The notes beneath the pieces were generated by a model, which saw only the letters and a program-made list of their open reading frames with translations, had not been told where the DNA came from and did not search any database. From assembly GCA_035535315.1 (NCBI GenBank), contig DATLQD010000105.1, forward strand, positions 1-44,388: a stretch of DNA of 44,388 nucleotides, in the 5' to 3' direction. Origin of the DNA: DASQGA01 sp035535315. GTDB lineage: Bacteria; Actinomycetota; Thermoleophilia; Gaiellales; Gaiellaceae. Below are positions 1 through 7,451 of this stretch, in pieces. The position numbers were made by a program, and so were the translations under genes. The first letter of the stretch is position 1; each line of letters starts with the position of its first letter.

Positions 1-275
1 CCGGTTCGCAGGCGGCCTACCGACGGACTAGCCCTCCTTTGGTGTCCCGCTTTGGGCGAGTGGCTCTCCCTCCGCGGCTAGCCCGTTTTCTGGCGCCGGA
101 TTCCGATCCACGGGCCGAGACCGGAGCGACGCGCTACCTAACCGAAGTTAGGCGGCGAGTGCGAGTTCGTTGTTCTTCGCACTTGCTTGTTTCCCGGTGG
201 ATTTACGAGGCCGACCGGGGACCTCGGCTTGCAGCTCTCCCGGAGAACCGACCACGTCGAAACCAGGTCGCCCCC
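1..275 (-). ncRNA. ssrA: tmRNA (partial, 3' end outside window)
   Basis: On the minus strand the RNA begins near 275 with GGGGGCGACC followed by TGGTTTCGACGTGG, the conserved tmRNA 5' acceptor and D-like region. An internal tag frame runs from a GCA resume codon at 186-184 to a TAA stop at 150-148 and encodes ASAKNNELALAA, which has the ALAA end of a proteolysis tag. The T-arm and the 3' strand that closes the acceptor stem are not present, so the gene runs past base 1; a usual tmRNA length suggests roughly 80 nt are missing. With SmpB it rescues ribosomes stalled on broken mRNAs and tags the product for degradation. smpB lies about 460 bp away in the same orientation. The plus-strand reading frame through this region is a shadow. 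Confidence 0.93.
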
Positions 276-290
276 GGGTTGTTCGGCCGA

Positions 291-296
291 ATTATA
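291..296 (-). promoter_or_regulatory. -10 box of ssrA
   Basis: The minus strand reads a perfect TATAAT here, 15 nt before the mature tmRNA 5' end. This fits a short leader trimmed during maturation. I see no good -35 hexamer at 16-18 nt upstream, so only the -10 is claimed. Confidence 0.6.
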
Positions 297-306
297 GCCT
301 CTGCGG

Positions 307-700
307 GTGCTTCTCCGGCTTCCGCCCCGGCTCGTCCTGCGTCTCGACGCGATCTGCGACGCTTCGCTCGCGATCTTTCTGCTCGCCTCGACCTGGGACG
401 CCCTCTTCGAATTCCTCGGCTTGCCGGTGCCGAAGCCGGCCCTCTACGCATAGCTCCTCGGAGCCGCCCTGGTCGGCCTCGCGATCGTCGAGTGGCTGGT
501 CGCGGGCCGACCTGGCCAGCGCGAAGTCGCGCGCGGCGTCGCAGTCGGGAGCGCGCTCGCCGCGACGCTGATCGTGGGCTGGCTCCTTTCGGGAAGGCTT
601 CCCACGGACGGTCACGGCGACCTCATCCTCTGGTTTCGTCGCCGACTTCCTCGGGCTCGAGGCAGCGCTTCGCGCGCGCAACGGCTGGCGTGCCGCGTAG
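307..700 (+). pseudogene. Degraded small membrane protein gene
   Basis: Plus-strand frame from GTG 307 reads as a hydrophobic protein (DAICDASLAIFLLASTWDAL, then LLGAALVGLAIVEWLV and AATLIVGWLLSG). It is interrupted by an in-frame TAG at 451-453. After TGG at 631-633 one surplus T in the TTT run breaks the frame; skipping it restores FVADFLGLEAALRARNGWRAA and a TAG at 698-700. Both lesions repaired, the product would be about 130 residues with three or four membrane segments. I do not recognise the family. The gene is convergent with smpB. Two lesions suggest a real pseudogene, but sequencing errors are possible. The GTG start is a guess, because an in-frame TAG at 295-297 lies just upstream. 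Confidence 0.5.
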
Positions 701-732
701 GTCGACCGACGAGCTTCCCGCCAGGCTCCCGC

Positions 733-1206
733 TCAGCGACGAGCCTTGAGCGCCCGTTCCATCTGTCGCTTGGCGTCTCGCTCGGCGAGGTCTCGACGCT
801 TGTCGCGCGTCTCCTTGCCCCTCGCGACCGCGAGCTCGAGCTTGACGCGACCGTCCTTGAAGTAGAGTCGGGTTGGGATCAGCGTCACTCCCCGCTCGCG
901 CGTGACGCCTGCAAGCCGGTCGATCTCTCGCCGGTGGAGGAGGAGCCGGCGGTCGCGGTCCGGATCGTGGTTGGCCACGTTTCCCTGCGCGTACTCGCCG
1001 ATGTGCGCCCCGACCAGGTACGCCTGCCCGTCTCGGATGTCCCCGAATGCCCCCTGGAGCACGACGCGACCGTCGCGGAGCGACTTCACCTCCGTCCCCG
1101 TCAGCTCGATGCCCACCTCGAGCCGGTCCGAGAGGTGGTAGTCGTGCCGCGCGCGGCGGTTATCGGCGATCAGCTTTTGTCCGGCGGCCCGTGCCACGGC
1201 CTTCAT
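733..1206 (-). CDS. smpB: SsrA-binding protein SmpB
   Basis: 157 residues, the usual length for SmpB. SmpB binds the tRNA-like part of tmRNA and delivers it to stalled ribosomes. Family features seen: N-terminal NRRARHDYHL, the oligonucleotide-binding barrel region GIELTGTEVKSLRDG, the motif YAQGNVANHDPDRDRRLLLHR, the segment TLIPTRLYFKDGRVKLELA, and the basic tail GKETRDKRRDLAERDAKRQM that is disordered off the ribosome and reads the mRNA channel. Its ATG lies inside the 3' end of rnr (47-nt overlap), so the two are translationally linked. RNase R degrades the truncated mRNAs that tmRNA-SmpB releases, so rnr-smpB-ssrA form one functional unit. Confidence is high for function and good for the start. 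Confidence 0.97.
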   Translation of the reverse strand: MKAVARAAGQKLIADNRRARHDYHLSDRLEVGIELTGTEVKSLRDGRVVLQGAFGDIRDGQAYLVGAHIGEYAQGNVANHDPDRDRRLLLHRREIDRLAGVTRERGVTLIPTRLYFKDGRVKLELAVARGKETRDKRRDLAERDAKRQMERALKARR

Positions 1207-2815
1207 TCTCCCAGAGGCGAAGCTCCACCTTGCCGTCGGTCTTCTCGATCTTCTCGACTTGCACCTCGATGGGATCCCCGAGACGGTAGGCGAAGCCGCT
1301 CCGTCGGCCGACGAGCGACGTGCCGAGCGGGTTCAGCTCGTAGTAGTCGCCCGGCAGGCGCCGGGCCGGAAGGTAGCCCTCGAACACGCCGTCGAAGCGA
1401 ACGAAGACCCCGGATGCAATCGCACCCGTGATCTCGCCCGGAAACGATGCCTCCCAGCCGGTCTCGAAGAGCCGCCGCTCGAGGTACCAGGCAAGGCAGA
1501 GCGCATCCGCCTTGTACTCGATCTGCGCGGCCTCGCGCTCCCTGAGCGACGTCCACTCAGCGAGTTCCGGGAGGTCAGCCGGAACCGAGTCCGAGCTGAC
1601 GCCCAACTCCTGGAGGAGGGCGCGGTGAACCACCAGGTCTGGATACCGGCGGATCGGCGATGTGAAATGGCAGTAAGCGCGGCTCGCGAGGCCTGAGTGC
1701 CCGAGGTTCTTCGGGTCGTAGCGCGCCTGCTTCAGGGCCCGGAGGACGAGGGTGGGAAACGCCTCGCGGCCTCGCCCAGCCTTCTCGGCATAGTCAGCGA
1801 TCCGGTCGGAGATCTCGGCCGCGAGGCGCGCTGCGTCGCGCGGGCTCAGGTGCTCCGGCACCGGCGGCGTCGGGATCTCGAGATCGGTGAGCTTCGCCAG
1901 CAGGAGCTCCACGGCCTGCGGATCGGGACGCTCGTGCACGCGATAGAGCGCGTCCCGCTTCCGGCCGGAGAGGAGCCGGGCCACAACCTCGTTCGCCAGG
2001 ATCATGAGCTCCTCCACGAGCATGTGCGCGAGCGGCTCTTTCTCGATCCACGCCCGCTCGACCCCACCGTTCCCGTCGAAGGCAAACGACACCTCCCCCT
2101 TCTCGATCCGAAGCGCCCCGCGGGCAAAGCGCCGCTCCCGAAGCGCCTTGGTCACCTGCTCGGCCAGGCGCAGGCCGGCGGTCAGCTCGTCCTCCGCGCG
2201 CTCCTCCCCCGCGAGGATCCTTTGCGCCTGCCCGTAGGTCAGCCGCTCCCGGCTTCTGATCAGGCTCCTGTAGACGAGCGGCTCGCCGACGAGCTCGAGG
2301 CGCCGGTCGAACAAGGCCTCGACGGTCACGCAACGGCGATCGAGCCCGGGACGAAGGCTGCAAAGATCCGAGGAGAGTGCGTCCGGGAGCATCGGCTCGA
2401 CGCGTCCGGGCACGTACACCGAGAAGGCGCGCTCGGCCGCATCCCGGTCGAGCGGAGAGCCCGCCGGGAGGTACGTCGACACGTCCGCGATGTGCACCCA
2501 GGCCCGGATGCCCTCCCCCTCGACGCGGAGTGCGAGGGCGTCGTCATGATCCTCCGCTCCCTCCGGGTCGATCGTGAAGGAGACGAGCTCGCGCAAGTCG
2601 ACGCGATCCGGCTCCTCGTCGCCCGGTTCCTCGGGAAGCATTGGCGCGGGCCGGCGGACTCCCTCGTGCCAGAGGAGGCCTTCGAGCACCGCCTCGATGT
2701 CGGTTGGGCGGCCGAGCACGCGCTCGAGGTGCGCCCGGCCCCGGCCCAGACGCACCAGGACCAGGTCGCCGACCGAGGCGTCCTGAGCGCCCTTGCGGTC
2801 GACGACCACCGGCAC
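1160..2815 (-). CDS. rnr: Ribonuclease R (RNB-family 3'-5' exoribonuclease)
   Basis: 551 residues from GTG 2815. The RNB catalytic signature DPEGAEDHDDAL has four conserved aspartates (D83, D89, D91, D92) that bind the two metals. The region RAYCHFTSPIRRYPDLVVHR is the other RNB hallmark, and a C-terminal S1 domain (about 450-535, GEITGAIASGVFVRFDG) follows. The enzyme degrades structured RNA processively and works with tmRNA in clearing defective mRNAs. The start is uncertain: coding-like sequence in the same frame (VDRPFLVGELARRGKLLAV) continues upstream to 2893, where GTA overlaps the ctpA stop as GTAG, but that stretch has no ATG, GTG or TTG. From 2815 the cold-shock region would be cut short. 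It overlaps smpB at its 3' end. Confidence 0.93.
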   Translation of the reverse strand: MPVVVDRKGAQDASVGDLVLVRLGRGRAHLERVLGRPTDIEAVLEGLLWHEGVRRPAPMLPEEPGDEEPDRVDLRELVSFTIDPEGAEDHDDALALRVEGEGIRAWVHIADVSTYLPAGSPLDRDAAERAFSVYVPGRVEPMLPDALSSDLCSLRPGLDRRCVTVEALFDRRLELVGEPLVYRSLIRSRERLTYGQAQRILAGEERAEDELTAGLRLAEQVTKALRERRFARGALRIEKGEVSFAFDGNGGVERAWIEKEPLAHMLVEELMILANEVVARLLSGRKRDALYRVHERPDPQAVELLLAKLTDLEIPTPPVPEHLSPRDAARLAAEISDRIADYAEKAGRGREAFPTLVLRALKQARYDPKNLGHSGLASRAYCHFTSPIRRYPDLVVHRALLQELGVSSDSVPADLPELAEWTSLREREAAQIEYKADALCLAWYLERRLFETGWEASFPGEITGAIASGVFVRFDGVFEGYLPARRLPGDYYELNPLGTSLVGRRSGFAYRLGDPIEVQVEKIEKTDGKVELRLWENEGRGTGRRTKADRR

Positions 2816-2889
2816 CCCGCCCTCGAAGAAGGGTGTGACCGCAAGAAGCTTGCCCCGGCGGGCAAGCTCGCCGACGAGGAAGGGCCTGT

Positions 2890-4068
2890 CTACGACGACA
2901 GCTGCTTCAGGAGCGTCTGCTGCGCCGCACGGAGCGCCTCGTCGACCCGCGTCGCGGGGTCGTCGAACGCCCTCAGGCCAGGCCGGAATCCGTGCTCGTG
3001 GAGCGTCCGACCGGTTGGCGTCGTGTACGTGGCCGTCGTCAGCTTCAGCGCGGCACCGTTCGAGAACTCGTGGAGGGATTGGACGGCCGCCTTGCCGTAG
3101 GTGCGCGTCCCGATGACGACGGCGCGCCCGTTCTCGCCCAGGCCGGCCGCCACGATCTCCGACGCGCTGGCGCTTCCGCGGTTGACGAGAACGACGAGGG
3201 GAACGTCCGGGAAAGGCGTCGTGCCGCTCACCTTGAACACGCGCCGTTCCTGGTGCTCGCCCTCGGTGCTGCAGACGATGCCCTGGTCGAGGAAGAGCGA
3301 CACGGACTGGACCGCTTCGAGCAGGAGCCCGCCCGGGTTGTCGCGGAGATCCAGCACGATTCCCGTCGCGCCCCGATGGATGAGGTGCGCCGTCCGGCGA
3401 CGAAGATCTTCCGTGGTGCTCTCGGGGAAGGACAGGAGCCGCACGTATCCCAGCCGCTTCCCCTTCGAGCTCAGGAGCCGAGTCCGGACTGTCGGCACCG
3501 GGAGCTCCTGGCGCACGACCGTAAACCTGAGCTTTCCGACCGCCGGACGCTTGATAGTGAGCTGCACGTTCGTCCCCTCCTCGCCCTTGATCAGGAAGAG
3601 CGAGCGCTCGAAGGCGACCTTGTCGGCCGGGACGCCGTCAATCGAGACGATCACGTCGCCGCGGCGGATCCCCGCGTCCCGCGCGGGGCCGCGCAGGGCC
3701 GAGGTGACCACGAGCCCGTCCTTGGAGGGGCCAACCGTCAGCCCCACTCCCGAATAGCTGCGCGCGGTCGCGTTCTGGAGGGCGCCGTATTCCTCGGGCG
3801 TCAGGTACTCCGTGTAGGGGTCGTGGAGCGCCTCGACGATCCCGGCAACGCTCCCGCGGGCAAGGATCTCGGGGTCGACCGCACGGTAGTAGGTAGTCGC
3901 GAGCTCATAGCGAACCTCGTCGATCACCGCGGGTGGCCTCGCACGCGGCGACGCCACCGGGCGCGGAAGGGTGTCGGTGCCGGATGTCGCGTCGTGGAAG
4001 AGCCCCGCGAGAAAAGCTCCCGCGAGCAGGAGCACGATGCCTCCGATACCGATCCAGCCTCGTCTCAT
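2890..4068 (-). CDS. C-terminal processing protease (S41 family, PDZ-containing)
   Basis: 392 residues. An N-terminal hydrophobic segment (about 7-24, IGGIVLLLAGAFLAGLF) is a signal anchor, so the protease domain is extracytoplasmic. A PDZ domain follows (about 100-175; GVGLTVGPSKDGLVV, GIRRGDVIVSIDG). The S41 core shows LRDNPGGLL, the nucleophile region NRGSASASEIVAAGLG (Ser301 by spacing) and GTRTYGKAAVQ (Lys326), the Ser-Lys dyad of CtpA/Tsp proteases. Such enzymes trim or degrade exported proteins from their C-termini. It lies downstream of ftsEX in the same direction, as ctp genes often do, which suggests a role near septal wall remodelling (inference). Start ATG 4068 fits a signal peptide starting MRRG. 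Confidence 0.95.
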   Translation of the reverse strand: MRRGWIGIGGIVLLLAGAFLAGLFHDATSGTDTLPRPVASPRARPPAVIDEVRYELATTYYRAVDPEILARGSVAGIVEALHDPYTEYLTPEEYGALQNATARSYSGVGLTVGPSKDGLVVTSALRGPARDAGIRRGDVIVSIDGVPADKVAFERSLFLIKGEEGTNVQLTIKRPAVGKLRFTVVRQELPVPTVRTRLLSSKGKRLGYVRLLSFPESTTEDLRRRTAHLIHRGATGIVLDLRDNPGGLLLEAVQSVSLFLDQGIVCSTEGEHQERRVFKVSGTTPFPDVPLVVLVNRGSASASEIVAAGLGENGRAVVIGTRTYGKAAVQSLHEFSNGAALKLTTATYTTPTGRTLHEHGFRPGLRAFDDPATRVDEALRAAQQTLLKQLSS

Positions 4069-4111
4069 CTGCCGCCAGCGGAGTATAGGCGCGACCCGAG
4101 CGCCTTCCCGG

Positions 4112-4981
4112 TCAGATCTGCAGGAAGCGCCGCAGCGTGAGTCCCGAGCCCACGGCGCCGACCGCGAGGCTGACTGCTACGAGGATCAGCGCGATCAGGG
4201 GGAAGCTGAGTGCGCTCACGCCGTCCCCGGGGCTCTCGATGCGGCCGAGGATGGAAGGAAGGGCTGCTTCCTTCGCGACGAGCAACAGGATCACGGCGAT
4301 GATCGAGCCCGCAAGGCCGCAGATCAGCCCCTCGAGGATGAACGGGCCGCGAACGAACCAGTTGCTCGCGCCGACCAGCTTCATCACCTCGATCTCGCGG
4401 CGCCTGGAGAAGATGGAGAGCCGGATCGTGTTCGCGATCAGGATCACGGACGCAGTCAGCAAGACGACGCTTCCGATCAGGAAGACACCGCCGATGATCT
4501 TGGCGACCTGGAGGATTCGCTCGGTCGTCTTCTTGCCGTACTTGACGCTCTCGACTCCCGGAGGCACCGGTTCGAACCGTACCGCGAGCTCGTCGACCTG
4601 CTCAGCCGTCTTCGGCTGCACCTCGTAGGAGGGCGGCAGGGGGTTTCCAGAGAGACCGCTCGTCAGATCGGGATACCGCTCCTGCATCTCGGCCAGGGCG
4701 TCGGAGGCAGAGACGAACCTGACGCTCTTCACCTCGGGGAACGTGGCGAGACTCGAGCCGACCGCGTTGATCTGGTCCCTGGTCGCATCCGTGTCGAAGA
4801 AGATCTTCACCTGCACCTCCTTCTTCACCTCGCCCGTCCAGGAGAGCACCCAGGTGCCGAGGGCGATGAAGAGCCCGAGGAGGAACATGCCGATGAGAAC
4901 GGTCATGGTCGCGGCGACCGTGGTCGACAGGTTGGTCATGACAGAGCGCCACGCCTCGCTGAAGAAGAGCTTTACTCGCAC
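4112..4981 (-). CDS. ftsX: Cell division protein FtsX (permease-like)
   Basis: 289 residues with the FtsX layout: one N-terminal membrane segment (about 22-46), an extracellular domain of about 120 residues, then three membrane segments (about 170-195, 215-240, 260-282) carrying the FtsX/MacB permease domain. The cytoplasmic start MRVKLFFSEAWRSVMTNLSTT is typical of actinobacterial FtsX. It forms a complex with FtsE that activates peptidoglycan hydrolases at the septum. GTG start at 4981 shares one base with the ftsE stop (TAGTG), so translation is coupled. Confidence 0.96.
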   Translation of the reverse strand: MRVKLFFSEAWRSVMTNLSTTVAATMTVLIGMFLLGLFIALGTWVLSWTGEVKKEVQVKIFFDTDATRDQINAVGSSLATFPEVKSVRFVSASDALAEMQERYPDLTSGLSGNPLPPSYEVQPKTAEQVDELAVRFEPVPPGVESVKYGKKTTERILQVAKIIGGVFLIGSVVLLTASVILIANTIRLSIFSRRREIEVMKLVGASNWFVRGPFILEGLICGLAGSIIAVILLLVAKEAALPSILGRIESPGDGVSALSFPLIALILVAVSLAVGAVGSGLTLRRFLQI

Positions 4982-5658
4982 TACACGTAGCTCCCGCGGC
5001 GCTCGTCGCGCATGATCTGGCCGTCCTCGAGGGCGATCACGCGCCGGCGCATCTTGTCGACCATCTCGCGATCGTGGGTGGCCATGACGACCGTCGTCCC
5101 GGTGCGGTTGATGCGGTAGAGGAGCTGCATGATCCCGACCGACGTGTCAGGGTCGAGGTTCCCCGTGGGCTCGTCGCAGATGAGGAGCGGCGGGTGGTTC
5201 ACGAAAGCGCGCGCGATCGAGACGCGCTGCTGCTCGCCGCCCGAAAGCTCGTCCGGCAGGGACCCGGTCTTGTGTGCCAGGCCGACGAGGCCGAGCACCT
5301 CTGGCACCTTCGCCCGGATGCCTGCGCGCGACTCGCCCTGCACCTTCAGCGCGTAGGCGACGTTCTCGAAGGCTGTGCGGTCGGAGAGGAGCTTGAAGTC
5401 CTGGAAGACGCAGCCGATGTTCCGACGCAGGAGCGGCACCTTCGAACGCTTCAGCCGGTTGAGCTCTCGGCCGCCCACGATGATGCGGCCGTCCGTCGGC
5501 TCGAGCTCCTTCAGCAGCAGACGTGTGAGTGTCGACTTGCCGGAGCCGGACGGGCCGACGAGGAACACGAACTCGCCCTTGTCGATCACCATGGAGACGT
5601 CCCGCAGGGCGACGACATGCGGCTCGTAGATCTTGGTCACGCTCTCGAACACGATCAT
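4981..5658 (-). CDS. ftsE: Cell division ATP-binding protein FtsE
   Basis: ABC ATPase partner of FtsX. From ATG 5658 the protein begins MIVFESVTKIYEPHVVALRDV and is 225 residues, the normal FtsE length. It contains Walker A GPSGSGKST, Q-loop VFQDFKLL, signature LSGGEQQRVSIARAF, Walker B LLICDEPTGNLD and the H-loop ATHD. The frame is open to a TTG at 5772, which would add 38 residues rich in Ser, Pro, Gln and Ala. I prefer 5658 because homology-like sequence starts there, but neither start has a convincing Shine-Dalgarno. ATP hydrolysis drives FtsX conformational signalling to wall hydrolases. Confidence 0.95.
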   Translation of the reverse strand: MIVFESVTKIYEPHVVALRDVSMVIDKGEFVFLVGPSGSGKSTLTRLLLKELEPTDGRIIVGGRELNRLKRSKVPLLRRNIGCVFQDFKLLSDRTAFENVAYALKVQGESRAGIRAKVPEVLGLVGLAHKTGSLPDELSGGEQQRVSIARAFVNHPPLLICDEPTGNLDPDTSVGIMQLLYRINRTGTTVVMATHDREMVDKMRRRVIALEDGQIMRDERRGSYV

Positions 5659-5857
5659 CGGCGCGCCGGCCTGCCGCTGGTCGGGCGCAGCGCCGTTTCC
5701 CTCCACGGGCTCGGCCGCGGAAGAGGGAGAGGGCGTCTGGCTGGGCTGCTTAGTTTCCTGCACCGGTGTCAATCAACGGCGGCCGGTATGGCCGCGCCGG
5801 TCAAAGAGCTTAGATATCGGGTGCCGAGTCTAGCGAAAACGTCGGAAGACTCCCTGC

Positions 5858-6965
5858 TCAGGCGGTGGTACCGGCCGCCCGGGCCAGGAGGTAAGCGTGG
5901 ATGAACTCATCCAGCCGGCCGTCGAGGACGGCCTGGGCGTTTCCCTCCTCCAGGTCCGTGCGGTGATCCTTGACCAGCTGGTACGGATGCAAGACGTAGC
6001 TCCGAATCTGGCTCCCGAACCCTGTGTCGAGGAGCTGTCCACGCTCCTTCGCCATCTCCGCCTCGCGCTCCTCCTCCTGACGCTCGGCCAGCCGGCTCTT
6101 CAGGATCCGCATCGCCGTCTGCCGGTTCGAGAGTTGCGAGCGCTCGTTCTGGCACTGGACGACGATTCCGGTCGGCACATGCGTGATCCGAACGGCCGAA
6201 TCCGTCTTGTTGACGTGCTGGCCCCCGGCCCCGCTGGCCCGGTACGTGTCGATTCGCAGGTCGCTCTCGTCGAGGTCGACGGCGTCGTCGTCGGAAACGA
6301 GCGGGCTGACGATCACTTGTGCGAACGAGGTGTGCCGCCGGTGCGCCTGGTCGAAGGGCGAGAGGCGGACGAGCCGGTGGACGCCGCGCTCGGCCTTCAA
6401 GATCCCATAGGCGTTCTCGCCGTGGACGGTGAAGGTCACTGACTTGAGGCCCACCTCCTCCCCGGGCGAGGCTTCGACGATCTCGGTCTGGAAGCCGCGG
6501 TCCGCAGCCCACCGGAGGTACATGCGCAGAAGGATCTCCGTCCAGTCCTGCGCGTCGGTACCACCGGTGCCCGCGTGGATCGAGACGACTGCGTCGCCGG
6601 CGTCGTACTCACCGGTGAAGAGCGCGTCCTCCTGGAGTCGCTCCAGCTCGCCCTTCAGCCTGCCGACAGCCTCCTCGACCTCGGTCAGCTCACCCTCCTC
6701 GGTCGCGATCCCGGCGAGCTCGCGCAGCTCGGCGGCCTCGCCGGTGACTCGTTCGTAGGTCTCGAGCCGGCGGTTCAGCCGCGCGTGCTCGGACGAGATC
6801 CTGGCTGCGCGCGCCTGGTCGTCCCAGAAGCCGGGCTCCCCCATGGCCGCCTCGAGCTCAGCGAGACGCGCCCGAACGACATCGGGGTCAAAGGTAATCA
6901 CGGACCCAGGCAAGCTGGGTCCCGATCTCCTCGAGGTCTCGCTCAACGGCGGCAAGCTCGGCCAT
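5858..6965 (-). CDS. prfB: Peptide chain release factor 2 (programmed +1 frameshift)
   Basis: RF2 recognises UGA and UAA. Zero frame starts at ATG 6965 and reads MAELAAVERDLEEIGTQLAW, then VRDYL and an in-frame TGA at 6890-6888. Moving +1 at CTT-T (skipping base 6890) continues DPDVVRARLAELEAAM through to 5858, giving 368 residues, a normal RF2 length. Visible motifs: the SPF-type codon-recognition stretch LVRLSPFDQAHRRHTSF and the catalytic GAGGQHVNKTDSAVRI with GGQ. A start placed in the downstream frame (near 6955) would replace the true N-terminus with unrelated residues. Translation is autoregulated: abundant RF2 terminates at the UGA, scarce RF2 favours the shift. The gene is divergent from the cupin. 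Confidence 0.96.
6887..6893 (-). promoter_or_regulatory. RF2 autoregulatory +1 frameshift site
   Basis: The minus strand reads TAC CTT TGA CCC: the slippery CTT followed by UGA and C, identical in form to the classic prfB recoding site. CTT is 6893-6891 and TGA 6890-6888. The strong internal Shine-Dalgarno seen in E. coli just upstream is absent; only a GGGTCC stretch lies nearby. Confidence 0.93.
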
Positions 6966-7038
6966 GACGGGTTGATGGTACCGAGCAGCGTCCCTGGAAG
7001 GTCAGGGGCGAGGCAGGCCCCGCGCCTACACTGTCGAG

Positions 7039-7404
7039 GTGGACGCGCTGGGTGACATCGGGTCGGTGCCGACCCAGCAGATCTGGGAGGGGATCGCAGG
7101 CCGCGCCGTGCACGGTGAGCGGCTGACCCTGGGGCTCATCGAGCTCGAGCCCGAGGCCGTCCTCCCGGAGCACCGGCACGAGAACGAGCAGCTCGGCATG
7201 GTGCTCGAGGGCTCGATCACGTTCACGATCGGCGCGGAGCGCCAGACGCTTGGGCCGGGCGGAACCTGGCGCATCCCGAGCAACGTGCCGCACGAGGCGG
7301 TTATTGGTCCGGAGGGCGCGGTGGTCATCGACGTCTTTTCGCCCGTCCGCGAGGATTGGAAGGTCCTTCCCGAGGCAACGTCGGGCCCTCCGCGATGGCC
7401 GTGA
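7039..7404 (+). CDS. Small cupin-domain protein
   Basis: 121 residues from GTG 7039, a single cupin barrel. Motif 1 is seen as LPEHRHENEQLGMVLEGSI (two His and a Glu as metal ligands, then a Gly) and motif 2 as PGGTWRIPSNVPHEAVIG. Such proteins bind a metal and act as small enzymes, sugar-binding proteins or sensors; the substrate cannot be read from sequence. It is alone on the plus strand, divergent from prfB (73-bp gap) and convergent with secA (47-bp gap), so it is its own transcription unit. Confidence 0.85.
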   Translation: MDALGDIGSVPTQQIWEGIAGRAVHGERLTLGLIELEPEAVLPEHRHENEQLGMVLEGSITFTIGAERQTLGPGGTWRIPSNVPHEAVIGPEGAVVIDVFSPVREDWKVLPEATSGPPRWP

Positions 7405-7451
7405 GGCCTGTGATCCTCGAAGCGGAAGTGTCGGACGCGGGCTGAGGGGAG

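Noticed and set aside
39..749. 236-codon plus-strand open frame over the first 750 bases
   Set aside because: It runs through the tmRNA gene, is Arg/Pro-rich without motifs, and conflicts with the better-supported broken membrane protein frame.
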